64,000 nucleotides of DNA from Limnohabitans sp. 2KL-1 (GTDB taxonomy: Bacteria > Pseudomonadota > Gammaproteobacteria > Burkholderiales > Burkholderiaceae_C): assembly GCF_003063435.1 (NCBI RefSeq), contig NZ_NESL01000005.1, positions 62,001 through 126,000 on the forward strand, given 5' to 3'. The notes beneath the pieces were generated by a model. It was not told the origin of the DNA and did not search any database. It saw nothing but the letters and a program-made list of their open reading frames with translations. Position 1 is the stretch's first letter; every line of letters starts with the position of its first letter. Positions 38,070-45,837 of this stretch are shown here, in pieces. Made by a program: the position numbers and the translations under genes.

Positions 38070-38630
38070 ATGCACACCGACATCGACTACCGCCTCGCCT
38101 TTGACCTCGCCCCTGTCGGCATGGTGCTTTCGCGCAACCGCGCCATCGTCGACTGCAACCAACGCGTGTGCGAGATGTTTGGCGTGAGCCGGGAACAGCT
38201 CATCGGCCAAAGCTTTCAACTGCTTTACCCCAGCGCCGACGAATACGAACGCACCGGCCAGCGCATCGCGCCCATCCTGAACGCCAACGGCGTGTATGCC
38301 GATGACCGGGTGATGAAGCGGGTGGACGGGCGCTTGAAGGGCGAAACCTTCTGGTGCCATGTGACCGGCCGGGCGCTCAACCGCGACGCCCCCCACGAAG
38401 CGGGCATCTGGACCTTTGAAGACCTGTCGGCCCGCAAACCCGTCAAGGCCGAACTCACCGCCCGCGAACGCGAAGTCGCCGCCCATTTGATGGACGGCCA
38501 AACCAGCAAGGAAATCGGCCGGGCCTTGGGCATCAGCCACCGCACGGTGGAGATTTACCGCGTCAAGCTGATGCGCAAATACCAGGCATCGGGGGCGGCG
38601 GATTTGATTCAAAAATTGGTGAGGGGGTGA
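38070..38630 (+). CDS. PAS domain-containing LuxR-family transcriptional regulator
   Basis: 186 residues: a PAS domain (about 8-125; LSRNRAIVDCNQRVCEMFGVSREQLIGQSF) and a C-terminal LuxR helix-turn-helix (LTAREREVAAHLMDGQTSKEIGRALGISHRTVEIYRVKL). No receiver domain, so it is not a two-component regulator; the PAS domain may bind a ligand. It is divergent from scoAB across the TACGTA repeats and is the likely regulator of that operon. Confidence 0.87.
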   Translation: MHTDIDYRLAFDLAPVGMVLSRNRAIVDCNQRVCEMFGVSREQLIGQSFQLLYPSADEYERTGQRIAPILNANGVYADDRVMKRVDGRLKGETFWCHVTGRALNRDAPHEAGIWTFEDLSARKPVKAELTAREREVAAHLMDGQTSKEIGRALGISHRTVEIYRVKLMRKYQASGAADLIQKLVRG

Positions 38631-38725
38631 AGGTCTTGAGAATGACGGGCGCTTGTCATACGATTCAATTCATTTTTTGAACACAAAAATAGTCTTCGGA
38701 CGAATACACAAAGGGAGATCCGAGT

Positions 38726-39568
38726 ATGAAAAAAGAACAGATTCAGGCCCTCACCGACACGTTCGAGGGGCATGCGCAACAAACCGAAAACGGTGTGGAA
38801 TATTGGTTAGCCCGTGACATTCAGCACCTGCTGGGCTATAGCAAGTGGGAAAACTTTCTGAATGTCGTTCACAAAGCCAAAACAGCCTGTGAAGTCTCCG
38901 GCAATGAAACCGTCAACCATTTTCCTGACGTCAGGAAAATGGTCGATCTGGGCTCGGGTAGCCAGCGCGACATCGACGACATCATGCTCACCCGCTATGC
39001 GTGCTACCTCATCGCTCAGAACGGTGACCCGCGCAAACCGGAGATTGCCTTTGCCCAAACCTACTTTGCGGTCCAAACCCGCAAAGCAGAGCTGATTGAG
39101 CAACGGATGCTTGAAGCCGAACGCATTCAAGCACGCAGGAAACTCACCGAAACTGAAAAAGAACTCTCGCAAGTCATCTTTGAGCAAACCGGAGGAACCC
39201 AGGACTTTGCTCTGATCCGCAGCAAAGGCGACCACGCCCTGTTTGGTAAAAGCACCCAGGCCATGAAGTCGCAGTGGAAAGTACCCGACAGCCGCCCGCT
39301 GGCCGACTTCGCCCCCACCATCTTGCTCAAAGCCAAAGACTTCGCGACCGAGATCACCATCTTCAACGCGCGCCAGCACAAAATGGGCAGCGAGGGCGAA
39401 ATCTCCACAGAACACATCACCAACAACCAAGCCGTGCGCAACACATTGCTGGAACGAGGTATCCGTCCTGAAAGTTTGCCACCTGAAGAAGATGTCAAAA
39501 AAGTGGAGCGCCGCGTGCAGTCAGCAGACAAAAAAGCGCTGAACAAGCCTGACACACTGGACAACTGA
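38726..39568 (+). CDS. dinD: DNA damage-inducible protein D (DinD)
   Basis: 280-residue protein of the DinD/BRO-N-like group; in E. coli DinD is SOS-induced and inhibits RecA filaments. WLARDIQHLLGYSKWENFLNVVHKAK is the Bro-N-type start, and SQRDIDDIMLTRYACYLIAQNGDPRKPEIAFAQTYFA is strongly characteristic. GGGAG precedes the ATG. I see no CTG-N10-CAG LexA box upstream. The gene and its leader are more AT-rich than the neighbours and the family is patchily distributed, both hinting at transfer. A perfect 28-bp palindrome lies inside it at 38916-38943. Confidence 0.88.
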   Translation: MKKEQIQALTDTFEGHAQQTENGVEYWLARDIQHLLGYSKWENFLNVVHKAKTACEVSGNETVNHFPDVRKMVDLGSGSQRDIDDIMLTRYACYLIAQNGDPRKPEIAFAQTYFAVQTRKAELIEQRMLEAERIQARRKLTETEKELSQVIFEQTGGTQDFALIRSKGDHALFGKSTQAMKSQWKVPDSRPLADFAPTILLKAKDFATEITIFNARQHKMGSEGEISTEHITNNQAVRNTLLERGIRPESLPPEEDVKKVERRVQSADKKALNKPDTLDN

Positions 39569-39586
39569 TCAGCCCGCTGAAGCCGC

Positions 39587-39703
39587 TCACGACGTCAGCG
39601 CCACCACTCGCTCCTCGCCCAACATGTCAATGACCGTGACAGCGACGGTCGTACCCGCCTCAGGCGAAGCCAATTCATAGCGAATTAAGGCACCCGTCGA
39701 CAT
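39587..39703 (-). CDS. Small hypothetical protein, 38 residues
   Basis: MSTGALIRYELASPEAGTTVAVTVIDML... begins at an ATG overlapping the stop of the carboxymuconolactone decarboxylase-like gene by one base (TGATG), a typical coupling arrangement. The residue pattern looks like a beta-hairpin (AVTVIDMLGEERVVAL). I do not recognise it; it could also be chance. Confidence 0.35.
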   Translation of the reverse strand: MSTGALIRYELASPEAGTTVAVTVIDMLGEERVVALTS

Positions 39704-40134
39704 CACTTTGCCCCCTCCACCACCTCCGCCACCGTCCGGAACGCATCGATGGCGGTGGGGAATCCGCAATACACCGTGGCGTGCAGCATGACTTCGCGCA
39801 ACTCCTCGGGCGTGGCACCGTTGTGGAGTGCCCCGCGCACATGGCCTTTGAGCTCGTGTTGTTTGCCCAAAGCGGTGAGCATGGCCACGGTGACCAAACT
39901 GCGGGTTTTCAAGTCCAGACCCGGGCGTTGCCACACATTGCCCCAAGCGTTGCGGGTGATGAATTCCTGCATGGGCAAGGTGTAATCGGTGGCGTTGCCA
40001 AAGGCGCGGTCCACAAATTCAGCCCCCATGACCTGGGTGCGGGTGTCGATACCGGCCTGAAAGGCGGCATCGTCAGGGCGCTCGGCGCGGGCTTGTTGCG
40101 CAGGCGAGGGTGTGGGTTTGGGTGTGTTGGACAT
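39703..40134 (-). CDS. Carboxymuconolactone decarboxylase family protein (PcaC-like)
   Basis: 143 residues with the AhpD/CMD helical fold. LDLKTRSLVTVAMLTALGKQHELKGHVRGAL and EVMLHATVYCGFPTAIDAFR are the hallmarks of 4-carboxymuconolactone decarboxylases; the redox CXXC of AhpD is absent. PcaC acts in protocatechuate breakdown, but no other pca gene except the possibly related CoA-transferase is near, so the substrate stays open. It is divergent from a second family member. Confidence 0.8.
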   Translation of the reverse strand: MSNTPKPTPSPAQQARAERPDDAAFQAGIDTRTQVMGAEFVDRAFGNATDYTLPMQEFITRNAWGNVWQRPGLDLKTRSLVTVAMLTALGKQHELKGHVRGALHNGATPEELREVMLHATVYCGFPTAIDAFRTVAEVVEGAK

Positions 40135-40183
40135 GACAGGCTCCTGAAATGGTCGTCAGCATAATCGGTGTCCAGCCCCTACA

Positions 40184-40208
40184 TGGATGCCCGCCTTCGC
40201 GGGCAAGA
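40184..40208. repeat. REP-like hairpin, ATGGATGCCCG family
   Basis: ATGGATGCCCGC, CTTC loop region, GCGGGCAAGAC. A similar unit (ATGGATGCCCGATCCAGTCGG...) is at 50631-50659. Two copies in 64 kb in intergenic spots only suggest a dispersed REP family. Confidence 0.55.
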
Positions 40209-40225
40209 CGCAACCAAGGACCCGC

Positions 40226-40822
40226 ATGAGCCCCCGCTACCCTGCCCCTGAAATCAATGACTTGCCAGACGACATCAAAGCCAAAGTGCTGGAGGTACAA
40301 GAAAAAGCCGGTTTTGTGCCGAATGTGTTTTTGGCCTTTGCCCGCCGGCCGGCCGAGTGGCGTGCGTTTTTTGCATACCACGATGCCCTGATGGTGCCCG
40401 AGTCGGTGGGGCGTGAAAGTGGCCTGACCAAGGGCGAGCGCGAGATGATCGTGACCACCACCAGCGCGGCCAACCACTGCCTGTACTGCGTGGTGGCGCA
40501 TGGCGCCATCCTGCGCATTTACGAGAAAAAGCCGCTGGTGGCCGATCAAGTGGCCATCAACCACCGTAAGGCCGACATCAGCCCGCGCCAGCGCGCCATG
40601 CTCGACTTCGCGATGAAGGTCTGCCAGCACTCTGATCAAGTGGAAGACGCCGACTTTGCCGCCCTGCACGCCCACGGCTTCAACGACGAAGACATCTGGG
40701 ACATCGCGGCCATCACCGCCTTCTTTGGCCTGAGTAACCGCATGGCCAGCTTCAGCGGCATGATGCCCAATCCCGAGTTTTACCTGATGGGCCGTGCGCC
40801 CAAGGCCAAACCAGCGCCCTGA
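40226..40822 (+). CDS. Peroxidase-related alkylhydroperoxidase-like protein (AhpD fold)
   Basis: 198 residues of the uncharacterised peroxidase-related family. NHCLYCVVAHGA holds the CXXC and His of AhpD-type proton relay; KGEREMIVTTTSAAN precedes it. ATG 40226 follows AAGGA. It is divergent from the CMD-like gene across a REP hairpin. It probably reduces peroxides with a thiol or dihydrolipoyl partner, but the partner is unknown. Confidence 0.82.
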   Translation: MSPRYPAPEINDLPDDIKAKVLEVQEKAGFVPNVFLAFARRPAEWRAFFAYHDALMVPESVGRESGLTKGEREMIVTTTSAANHCLYCVVAHGAILRIYEKKPLVADQVAINHRKADISPRQRAMLDFAMKVCQHSDQVEDADFAALHAHGFNDEDIWDIAAITAFFGLSNRMASFSGMMPNPEFYLMGRAPKAKPAP

Positions 40823-40832
40823 CGACCCGATG

Positions 40833-41519
40833 TCAAGCCCGGCCTGCCCGGGCGTCAGATTCGGCTCTGGCCAGCAAGGCCCAAGCCATTTGGGTCAGTG
40901 TGTCTTCGAACGCAGGGCTGCCAAGCAAAGGTGATTTTTCCAAGCTGGCGCTGCGCAGCGTGCCAATCACCGAACGGGTCAACACAAACATTTGGGCTGT
41001 GCTGGGCGTTTGCAGCGCCGGGTGAGCGATGCGTTCAAAAAACACGGCCAACCGGTCGGCCACCTGGCGCACAGCGTTGGCGGTTTCGTCTGGTTTTTCC
41101 AGCGTCCAGCCCAGGCGGATCAGGGTTTGGCTCAAGCCTTTGCCTTTGGCAAAACCCTGCAGCAGGATGTGGATGGCTTTGCCCAGCAACTCGCGGCCAT
41201 CCATTTGCTGCACATCGGCGCGGGTTTCCAACTCGCTCAGGTAGCCCTCCAGTTGTTGCAGAACCAAAGCTTGCCCGCGTGCGGCCATGGCACGCACCAG
41301 CACCTCTTTGCTCGGAAAGTATTGGTACAGCGTGCCAATCGAAAAACCGGCCGCTGCAGCCACCTTGTTGGTGGTCAAACCGCCCTCGCCTTCCTTGTCC
41401 AAAATCTGAGCAGCGGCTTTGAACAAGGTCTGCATGGTTTGCTGCGCCCTCGCCTGCGAAGGCTGACGACGCAGGCTGGACGGGGCTTGCGGCTTGCCGG
41501 CGGGTTTGGAAGAGGGCAT
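40833..41519 (-). CDS. TetR-family transcriptional regulator
   Basis: 228 residues. The HTH at about 30-75 reads ILDKEGEGGLTTNKVAAAAGFSIGTLYQYFPSKEVLVRAM, a canonical TetR motif. The N-terminal 25 residues are basic and Ser/Pro-rich. ATG 41519 follows AAGG. It is divergent from a PF10118 protein, with an inverted repeat of TTGCAA between them, so it likely represses that gene and itself. Confidence 0.88.
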   Translation of the reverse strand: MPSSKPAGKPQAPSSLRRQPSQARAQQTMQTLFKAAAQILDKEGEGGLTTNKVAAAAGFSIGTLYQYFPSKEVLVRAMAARGQALVLQQLEGYLSELETRADVQQMDGRELLGKAIHILLQGFAKGKGLSQTLIRLGWTLEKPDETANAVRQVADRLAVFFERIAHPALQTPSTAQMFVLTRSVIGTLRSASLEKSPLLGSPAFEDTLTQMAWALLARAESDARAGRA

Positions 41520-41554
41520 GAACGACCTTGGGAAAAATGTGAGCAGATAGCGAG

Positions 41555-41571
41555 TTGCAAGGTCTTTGCAA
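41555..41571. promoter_or_regulatory. Candidate TetR operator (TTGCAA pair)
   Basis: TTGCAA, five bases, TTGCAA. Because TTGCAA is itself palindromic, this is both a direct and an inverted repeat of 17 bases. It lies centrally in the 100-base divergent gap between the TetR gene and the PF10118 gene. Confidence 0.5.
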
Positions 41572-41619
41572 AACCTGAACAATGCTCATATTCTGACCCA
41601 TCTGCCGAAAAGACACACC

Positions 41620-42516
41620 ATGAGCCCCCACCCTGCCGCCCCGACCGAGTTGACTGTGCGCCGTTTGAGTGTGGACTTGAGCCAAGGCTTTTCACGCCAC
41701 TGGAACGGCGGCGATGCATTTTTGACCGCTTACGCCAATGCCTTGTCCATGAGCTTTCCGGTGGGGGAGCAGTCCTTCATCGATGCGGTCAAGGCAGGTG
41801 CCAAACACCTTCCCGACACGCCGGAAAACGCCGAGCTCAAGCAGATTGCCAAAGGCTTCATCGGCCAGGAGGCGACACACCGCCACCTGCACAGCCTGTA
41901 CAACGCCCACCTGGAAAAGCAGGGCCTGGTGAACCATTGGGGCCCACGCGCCGAGCGACGCCTGCAAAAAGGACGCGAGGAGTTCTTCAGCAAAAGCGCC
42001 AAAGGCCACCTGCACGAACTGGCCATCACCGCTGCGTTTGAACACTACACCTCGATTTTTGGCGACCTGACACTGGAGCGCATCGACCAGCCCGGTGACT
42101 GGTTTGCCGGGGCCGAAGAACCTCTCAAGACCTTGTGGCGCTGGCACTCGGCCGAAGAGTCCGAGCACAAATGCGTGGCCTTTGACATTTACCAACGCCT
42201 GGGCGGCAACCACACCTGGCGCATGCGCTGGTTCTGGTACGTGACGGTGCAGTTCAGCACCGACGTGTTCCGCCAGACGGTCAACAACCTCTGGCATGAC
42301 AAGACGCTGTTCAAGCCCTCGACCTGGTGGTCGGCGTCCAAATTTTTGTTTGGTCGCCACGGCATGGTCTGGCGCGTGGCCAAGCCCATCTGGGCCTACA
42401 CCCGCCGCGACTTTCACCCCATGCAGGTGGGCAGCCCTACCCTGTCGCAAGACTGGCTGCAAAACCACGCCGACCAGTGGCGTGCGGTGGGCACCCCAGC
42501 ACAATCCGCCGCATAA
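41620..42516 (+). CDS. Predicted metal-dependent hydrolase (PF10118 family)
   Basis: 298 residues. The ferritin-like pattern of acid and His residues is visible: SFIDAVKAG, IGQEATHRHLHSLYN, TAAFEHYTSIFGD and HSAEESEHKCVAFD, giving two E-x-x-H type pairs that could bind a di-metal centre. The annotated name in databases is metal-dependent hydrolase, but the pattern also resembles ferritin-like oxygenases. The function is unknown. Start at ATG 41620 (MSPHPAAPTEL). Divergent to the TetR gene. Confidence 0.78.
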   Translation: MSPHPAAPTELTVRRLSVDLSQGFSRHWNGGDAFLTAYANALSMSFPVGEQSFIDAVKAGAKHLPDTPENAELKQIAKGFIGQEATHRHLHSLYNAHLEKQGLVNHWGPRAERRLQKGREEFFSKSAKGHLHELAITAAFEHYTSIFGDLTLERIDQPGDWFAGAEEPLKTLWRWHSAEESEHKCVAFDIYQRLGGNHTWRMRWFWYVTVQFSTDVFRQTVNNLWHDKTLFKPSTWWSASKFLFGRHGMVWRVAKPIWAYTRRDFHPMQVGSPTLSQDWLQNHADQWRAVGTPAQSAA

Positions 42517-42522
42517 AAAACC

Positions 42523-42945
42523 TCAGTCGCTGACCAAGGCCCGCACCCAGTCGGGCAGTGTCACGGCTTTTTGCTTGGGGAAATCCACCCAGATGGTGGT
42601 TGCGCCGCCTGCGGCAAACACCACGCCAGGCTGGTCGGTGCGCTCCAGCGTGCACCAGCTTTCAAACGTCGTGCGGCCCGGATCGCTCACATACATCTTG
42701 GCCAGGATGTCACCCGGGTATTCAAACTGTTTGTAAAAGTTGCAAAACGCGTTCGCGATCACCGGCCCCTCACCTTGCGGGTTCGGCACAAAGCCGATCT
42801 TGTCGAACCAGTCGATGCGGGTGGTCTCCAGATAGCGGAAGTACACCGTGTTGTTGACGTGGCCCATGGCGTCCATGTCGCCCCAGCGGATGGGGATGAC
42901 CAGTTCATTCACCAGATTCTTGCGCTCAGGCAGTTCCAGTTTCAT
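42523..42945 (-). CDS. Acyl-CoA thioesterase (4-hydroxybenzoyl-CoA thioesterase family)
   Basis: 140-residue hot-dog protein. IRWGDMDAMGHVNNTVYFRYLETTRIDWF is the family signature with the catalytic Asp. ATG 42945 (MKLELPERKN) is 10 bases behind the SDR gene, so the two form an operon. The acyl substrate is not determinable. Confidence 0.88.
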   Translation of the reverse strand: MKLELPERKNLVNELVIPIRWGDMDAMGHVNNTVYFRYLETTRIDWFDKIGFVPNPQGEGPVIANAFCNFYKQFEYPGDILAKMYVSDPGRTTFESWCTLERTDQPGVVFAAGGATTIWVDFPKQKAVTLPDWVRALVSD

Positions 42946-42955
42946 GGCTTGCCCC

Positions 42956-43738
42956 TCACACCGCAAAGCCGTCGTCGGCCGAGACCACCGCGCCATTGAT
43001 GAAGTGGCTCTGGTCACTGGCCAGCAGCATCAGCAAGGCATCCAGGTCTTGCGGCTGGCCCACGCGTTTGCGCGGCAGCATGCTGATGAGCTTTTGGCCC
43101 TGCTCGGTCTGCCAGTGGTGGTGGTTGATTTCGGTGTCGATGTAGCCGGGGCAAATCGCGTTCACGTTGATGCCAAAACGCCCCCACTCCACCGCAAAAG
43201 CCTTGGTCATCTGGATCACAGCGGCTTTGCTCATGCAGTACACGCCGATCTGCGGCAACACCTTCAGGCCCGCCATCGACGCGATGTTGATGATGCGCCC
43301 GCCCGTGAAACTGCCCGGCGCTGCGCCTTTGGCCCGCGCCAGCATGCGCTTGCCCACCTCTTGCGCCACAAAAAATGCGCCGCGCACATTGGTGTTCATG
43401 ATGAAGTCGTAATCTTCTTCGGTCACGTCCTGGATGCGCTGGGTGGTGCTCACGCCCGAGTTGTTCACCAAAATGTCGATGCTGCCCATCTCGGTTTCGG
43501 CGTGAGCCACAGCCGCCGCAATGCTGTGGCGGTCGGTCACGTCCATCTCGACCACATGGGCGTCACCGCCTGCGGCTTCGATCTCGGCCCGCAGGCCCTT
43601 GAGCTTTTCAATCCGGCGGCTGGCCAACACCACGCCGGCACCGGCGGCAGCCAGGGTTTTGGCAAATTGCGCGCCCAGGCCGCCTGATGCGCCGGTGACC
43701 AGGGCCACGCGGCCCGACAAATCGATTTCATAAGCCAT
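42956..43738 (-). CDS. Short-chain dehydrogenase/reductase
   Basis: 260-residue classical SDR. TGASGGLGAQ at 15-24 binds the cofactor, NNSG at 92-95, and the catalytic set is Ser154, Tyr167 and Lys171 (YCMSK). The C-terminal GYIDTEINHHHW and FINGAVVSADDG are typical of FabG/acetoacetyl-CoA reductase-like members. Together with the thioesterase it suggests hydroxyacyl-CoA metabolism. Confidence 0.87.
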   Translation of the reverse strand: MAYEIDLSGRVALVTGASGGLGAQFAKTLAAAGAGVVLASRRIEKLKGLRAEIEAAGGDAHVVEMDVTDRHSIAAAVAHAETEMGSIDILVNNSGVSTTQRIQDVTEEDYDFIMNTNVRGAFFVAQEVGKRMLARAKGAAPGSFTGGRIINIASMAGLKVLPQIGVYCMSKAAVIQMTKAFAVEWGRFGINVNAICPGYIDTEINHHHWQTEQGQKLISMLPRKRVGQPQDLDALLMLLASDQSHFINGAVVSADDGFAV

Positions 43739-43906
43739 GACAAATCCTTCCAGGGGTTTCGCGTCCGTTGCTACAAACGGCTAATGCCATTAACGGCTGA
43801 CGCCATTGTGCGGGGGAACAGCCCCCAAGATGCATAAAATGAGTCACACGCCCGACAAGCCGTGCGCCCGGGCACCGCATCCGCAACTATCCTCAAAGAG
43901 ACTGTC

Positions 43907-45598
43907 ATGAGCCCCGAAGAAATCCTCAGCACCTACGGCCCCCGCGAATCCATGCCCTACGACGTGGTCGTGGTCGGTGGCGGCCCCGCTGGCCTGTCCA
44001 CGGCCATCCGCCTCAAACAACTGGCCGCTGAAAAAGGCACCGACGTATCGGTCGTCGTGCTGGAAAAAGGCGGCGAGCCCGGCGCCCACATCCTGAGCGG
44101 CGCCATCATGGACCCCAAGGCCCTGACCGAACTCTTCCCCGACTGGAAAGAACGCGGTGCCCCCCTCAACCAGCCCGTGACCGATGACGCCTGGAGCTTT
44201 TTGAGCGAGACCGGCGCGACCCGCACCCCCGGCATCTTCTTGCCCGAGTGCGCCCAAAACCACGGCAACTACATCATCAGCCTGAGCAATTTCACCCGCT
44301 GGCTTGGCCAGCAGGCTGAAAACCTGGGCGTGGAAATCTTCCCCGGCTTCACCGCCGCCGAAGTGCTCTACAACGAAGATGGCAGCGTCAAAGGCGTGGC
44401 CACCGGCAATATGGGCATCGGCAAAGACGGCGAGCCGACCGAGAACTTCCAGCTCGGCATGGAGCTGCACGGCAAATACACCGTGTTCGCCGAAGGCGCA
44501 CGCGGCCATCTGGGCAAGCAGTTGATCGCCAAGTACAAGTTGGACGAAGGCCGCGATCCGCAGACCTATGGCATCGGCATCAAGGAAGTCTGGGAAATCG
44601 ACCCCTCACGCCACACCCCCGGTTTTGTGATGCACACCGCCGGCTGGCCCATGAACAACGACACCTACGGCGGCGCTTTCATGTACCACATGGAAGACAA
44701 CAAGATCGCCATTGGCTACGTGGTGGGTCTGGACTACGCCAACCCCTGGCTCAGCCCGTTTGAAGAGTTCCAGCGCTGGAAAACCCACAACAACATCCAG
44801 TGGTACTTCACCAACGACCAAGGCGAAGTCAATGCCAAGCGCATCGGCTACGGTGCCCGTGCCATCACCGCAGGCGGCCTGATGAGCCTGCCCAAGACCG
44901 TGTTCCCGGGCGGCGCACTGGTCGGTTGTGACGCCGGTTATCTGAACGTGAGCCGCATCAAGGGCAGCCACGCCGCCATCAAGACCGGCATGCTGGCCGC
45001 TGAAGCTGCCTACGACGCGGTGGTGGCAGGTCGCCAACACGACGAGCTGAGCGCCTACCCCGAGGCCTTCGAAGCCAGCTGGCTGCACACCGAGCTGAAC
45101 AAGTCGCGCAACTTCAAGAGCTGGTTCAAAAAGGGCCTCACGGTCGCCACGCTGATGAACGGCTTTGAGCAGTTTGTGCTGCGCGGCCACATTCCGTGGA
45201 CGCTGCGCCGCGACAAGGCCGACCACACTTACCTCAAGCCTGCGGCCGAGTGCGAGAAGATCGAGTACCCGAAACCGGACGGCAAGCTGACCTTTGATCG
45301 CCTGTCCAGCGTGTTCATCAGCAACACCAACCACGAAGAAAACCAGCCTGCCCACCTGACGCTCAAAGACGCTTCGGTGCCCGTGGGCATCAACCTGGCC
45401 AAGTACGCAGGCCCCGAATCGCGCTACTGTCCAGCTGGGGTATACGAGTTCGTCAAGAACGAAGACAACAGCGACCGATTGCAGATCAACGCGCAAAACT
45501 GCGTGCACTGCAAGACCTGCGACATCAAGGACCCGACGCAAAACATCGTCTGGGTCACGCCCGAAGGCGGTGGTGGACCGAACTACACGGGCATGTAA
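43907..45598 (+). CDS. Electron transfer flavoprotein-ubiquinone oxidoreductase
   Basis: ETF-QO passes electrons from acyl-CoA dehydrogenases via ETF to ubiquinone at the inner membrane. In 563 residues: VVVVGGGPAGLSTAIRL binds FAD; HILSGAIMDPKAL follows; ARAITAGGLMSLPKTVFPGGALVGCDAG is a second FAD contact; and the C-terminal 4Fe-4S cysteines are in YCPAGVYEF and NCVHCKTCDIKDP. ATG 43907 follows AAAGAG. The neighbouring thioesterase and SDR fit fatty-acid or short-chain acyl-CoA breakdown. Confidence 0.95.
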   Translation: MSPEEILSTYGPRESMPYDVVVVGGGPAGLSTAIRLKQLAAEKGTDVSVVVLEKGGEPGAHILSGAIMDPKALTELFPDWKERGAPLNQPVTDDAWSFLSETGATRTPGIFLPECAQNHGNYIISLSNFTRWLGQQAENLGVEIFPGFTAAEVLYNEDGSVKGVATGNMGIGKDGEPTENFQLGMELHGKYTVFAEGARGHLGKQLIAKYKLDEGRDPQTYGIGIKEVWEIDPSRHTPGFVMHTAGWPMNNDTYGGAFMYHMEDNKIAIGYVVGLDYANPWLSPFEEFQRWKTHNNIQWYFTNDQGEVNAKRIGYGARAITAGGLMSLPKTVFPGGALVGCDAGYLNVSRIKGSHAAIKTGMLAAEAAYDAVVAGRQHDELSAYPEAFEASWLHTELNKSRNFKSWFKKGLTVATLMNGFEQFVLRGHIPWTLRRDKADHTYLKPAAECEKIEYPKPDGKLTFDRLSSVFISNTNHEENQPAHLTLKDASVPVGINLAKYAGPESRYCPAGVYEFVKNEDNSDRLQINAQNCVHCKTCDIKDPTQNIVWVTPEGGGGPNYTGM

Positions 45599-45617
45599 GT
45601 CCTGTGCATACACTTTG

Positions 45618-45643
45618 AGAGGCCCTGCAGGGCCTCTTTTTTT
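45618..45643 (+). terminator. Intrinsic terminator after ETF-QO
   Basis: AGAGGCCC, TGCA loop, GGGCCTCT, then a run of seven T: a strong rho-independent terminator. The following 45644-45776 stretch contains no gene I can support. Confidence 0.92.
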
Positions 45644-45776
45644 GGGTGCAAGCATCGGCTGTGCTGTGCAAGACCACTTTCGCGGCGAGGGCACCCCTCC
45701 CACACAGCGTCACCAAGGTATCACCACCCCCGCGAAAACCCGTAGTCGAACCCGCTTGCGAGCACCCCATAATGAA

Positions 45777-45791
45777 ACTTGTATGACAAGT
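45777..45791. promoter_or_regulatory. Palindromic operator (GntR/FCD-like) upstream of the TRAP operon
   Basis: ACTTGT, ATG, ACAAGT is a perfect dyad. TTGTATGACAA-type sites are typical of GntR-family FadR/FCD regulators. It lies just downstream of a CATAAT -10 candidate (45768-45773), so a bound repressor would block initiation. No GntR gene is in the window. Confidence 0.6.
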
Positions 45792-45837
45792 TGATCCGCA
45801 ACCTGTTGTCGTCCATTGATCCACGAGGAGCTTTCGA

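Noticed and set aside
38640-38725. LexA box upstream of dinD
   Set aside because: No CTG-N10-CAG or close variant was found in the leader.
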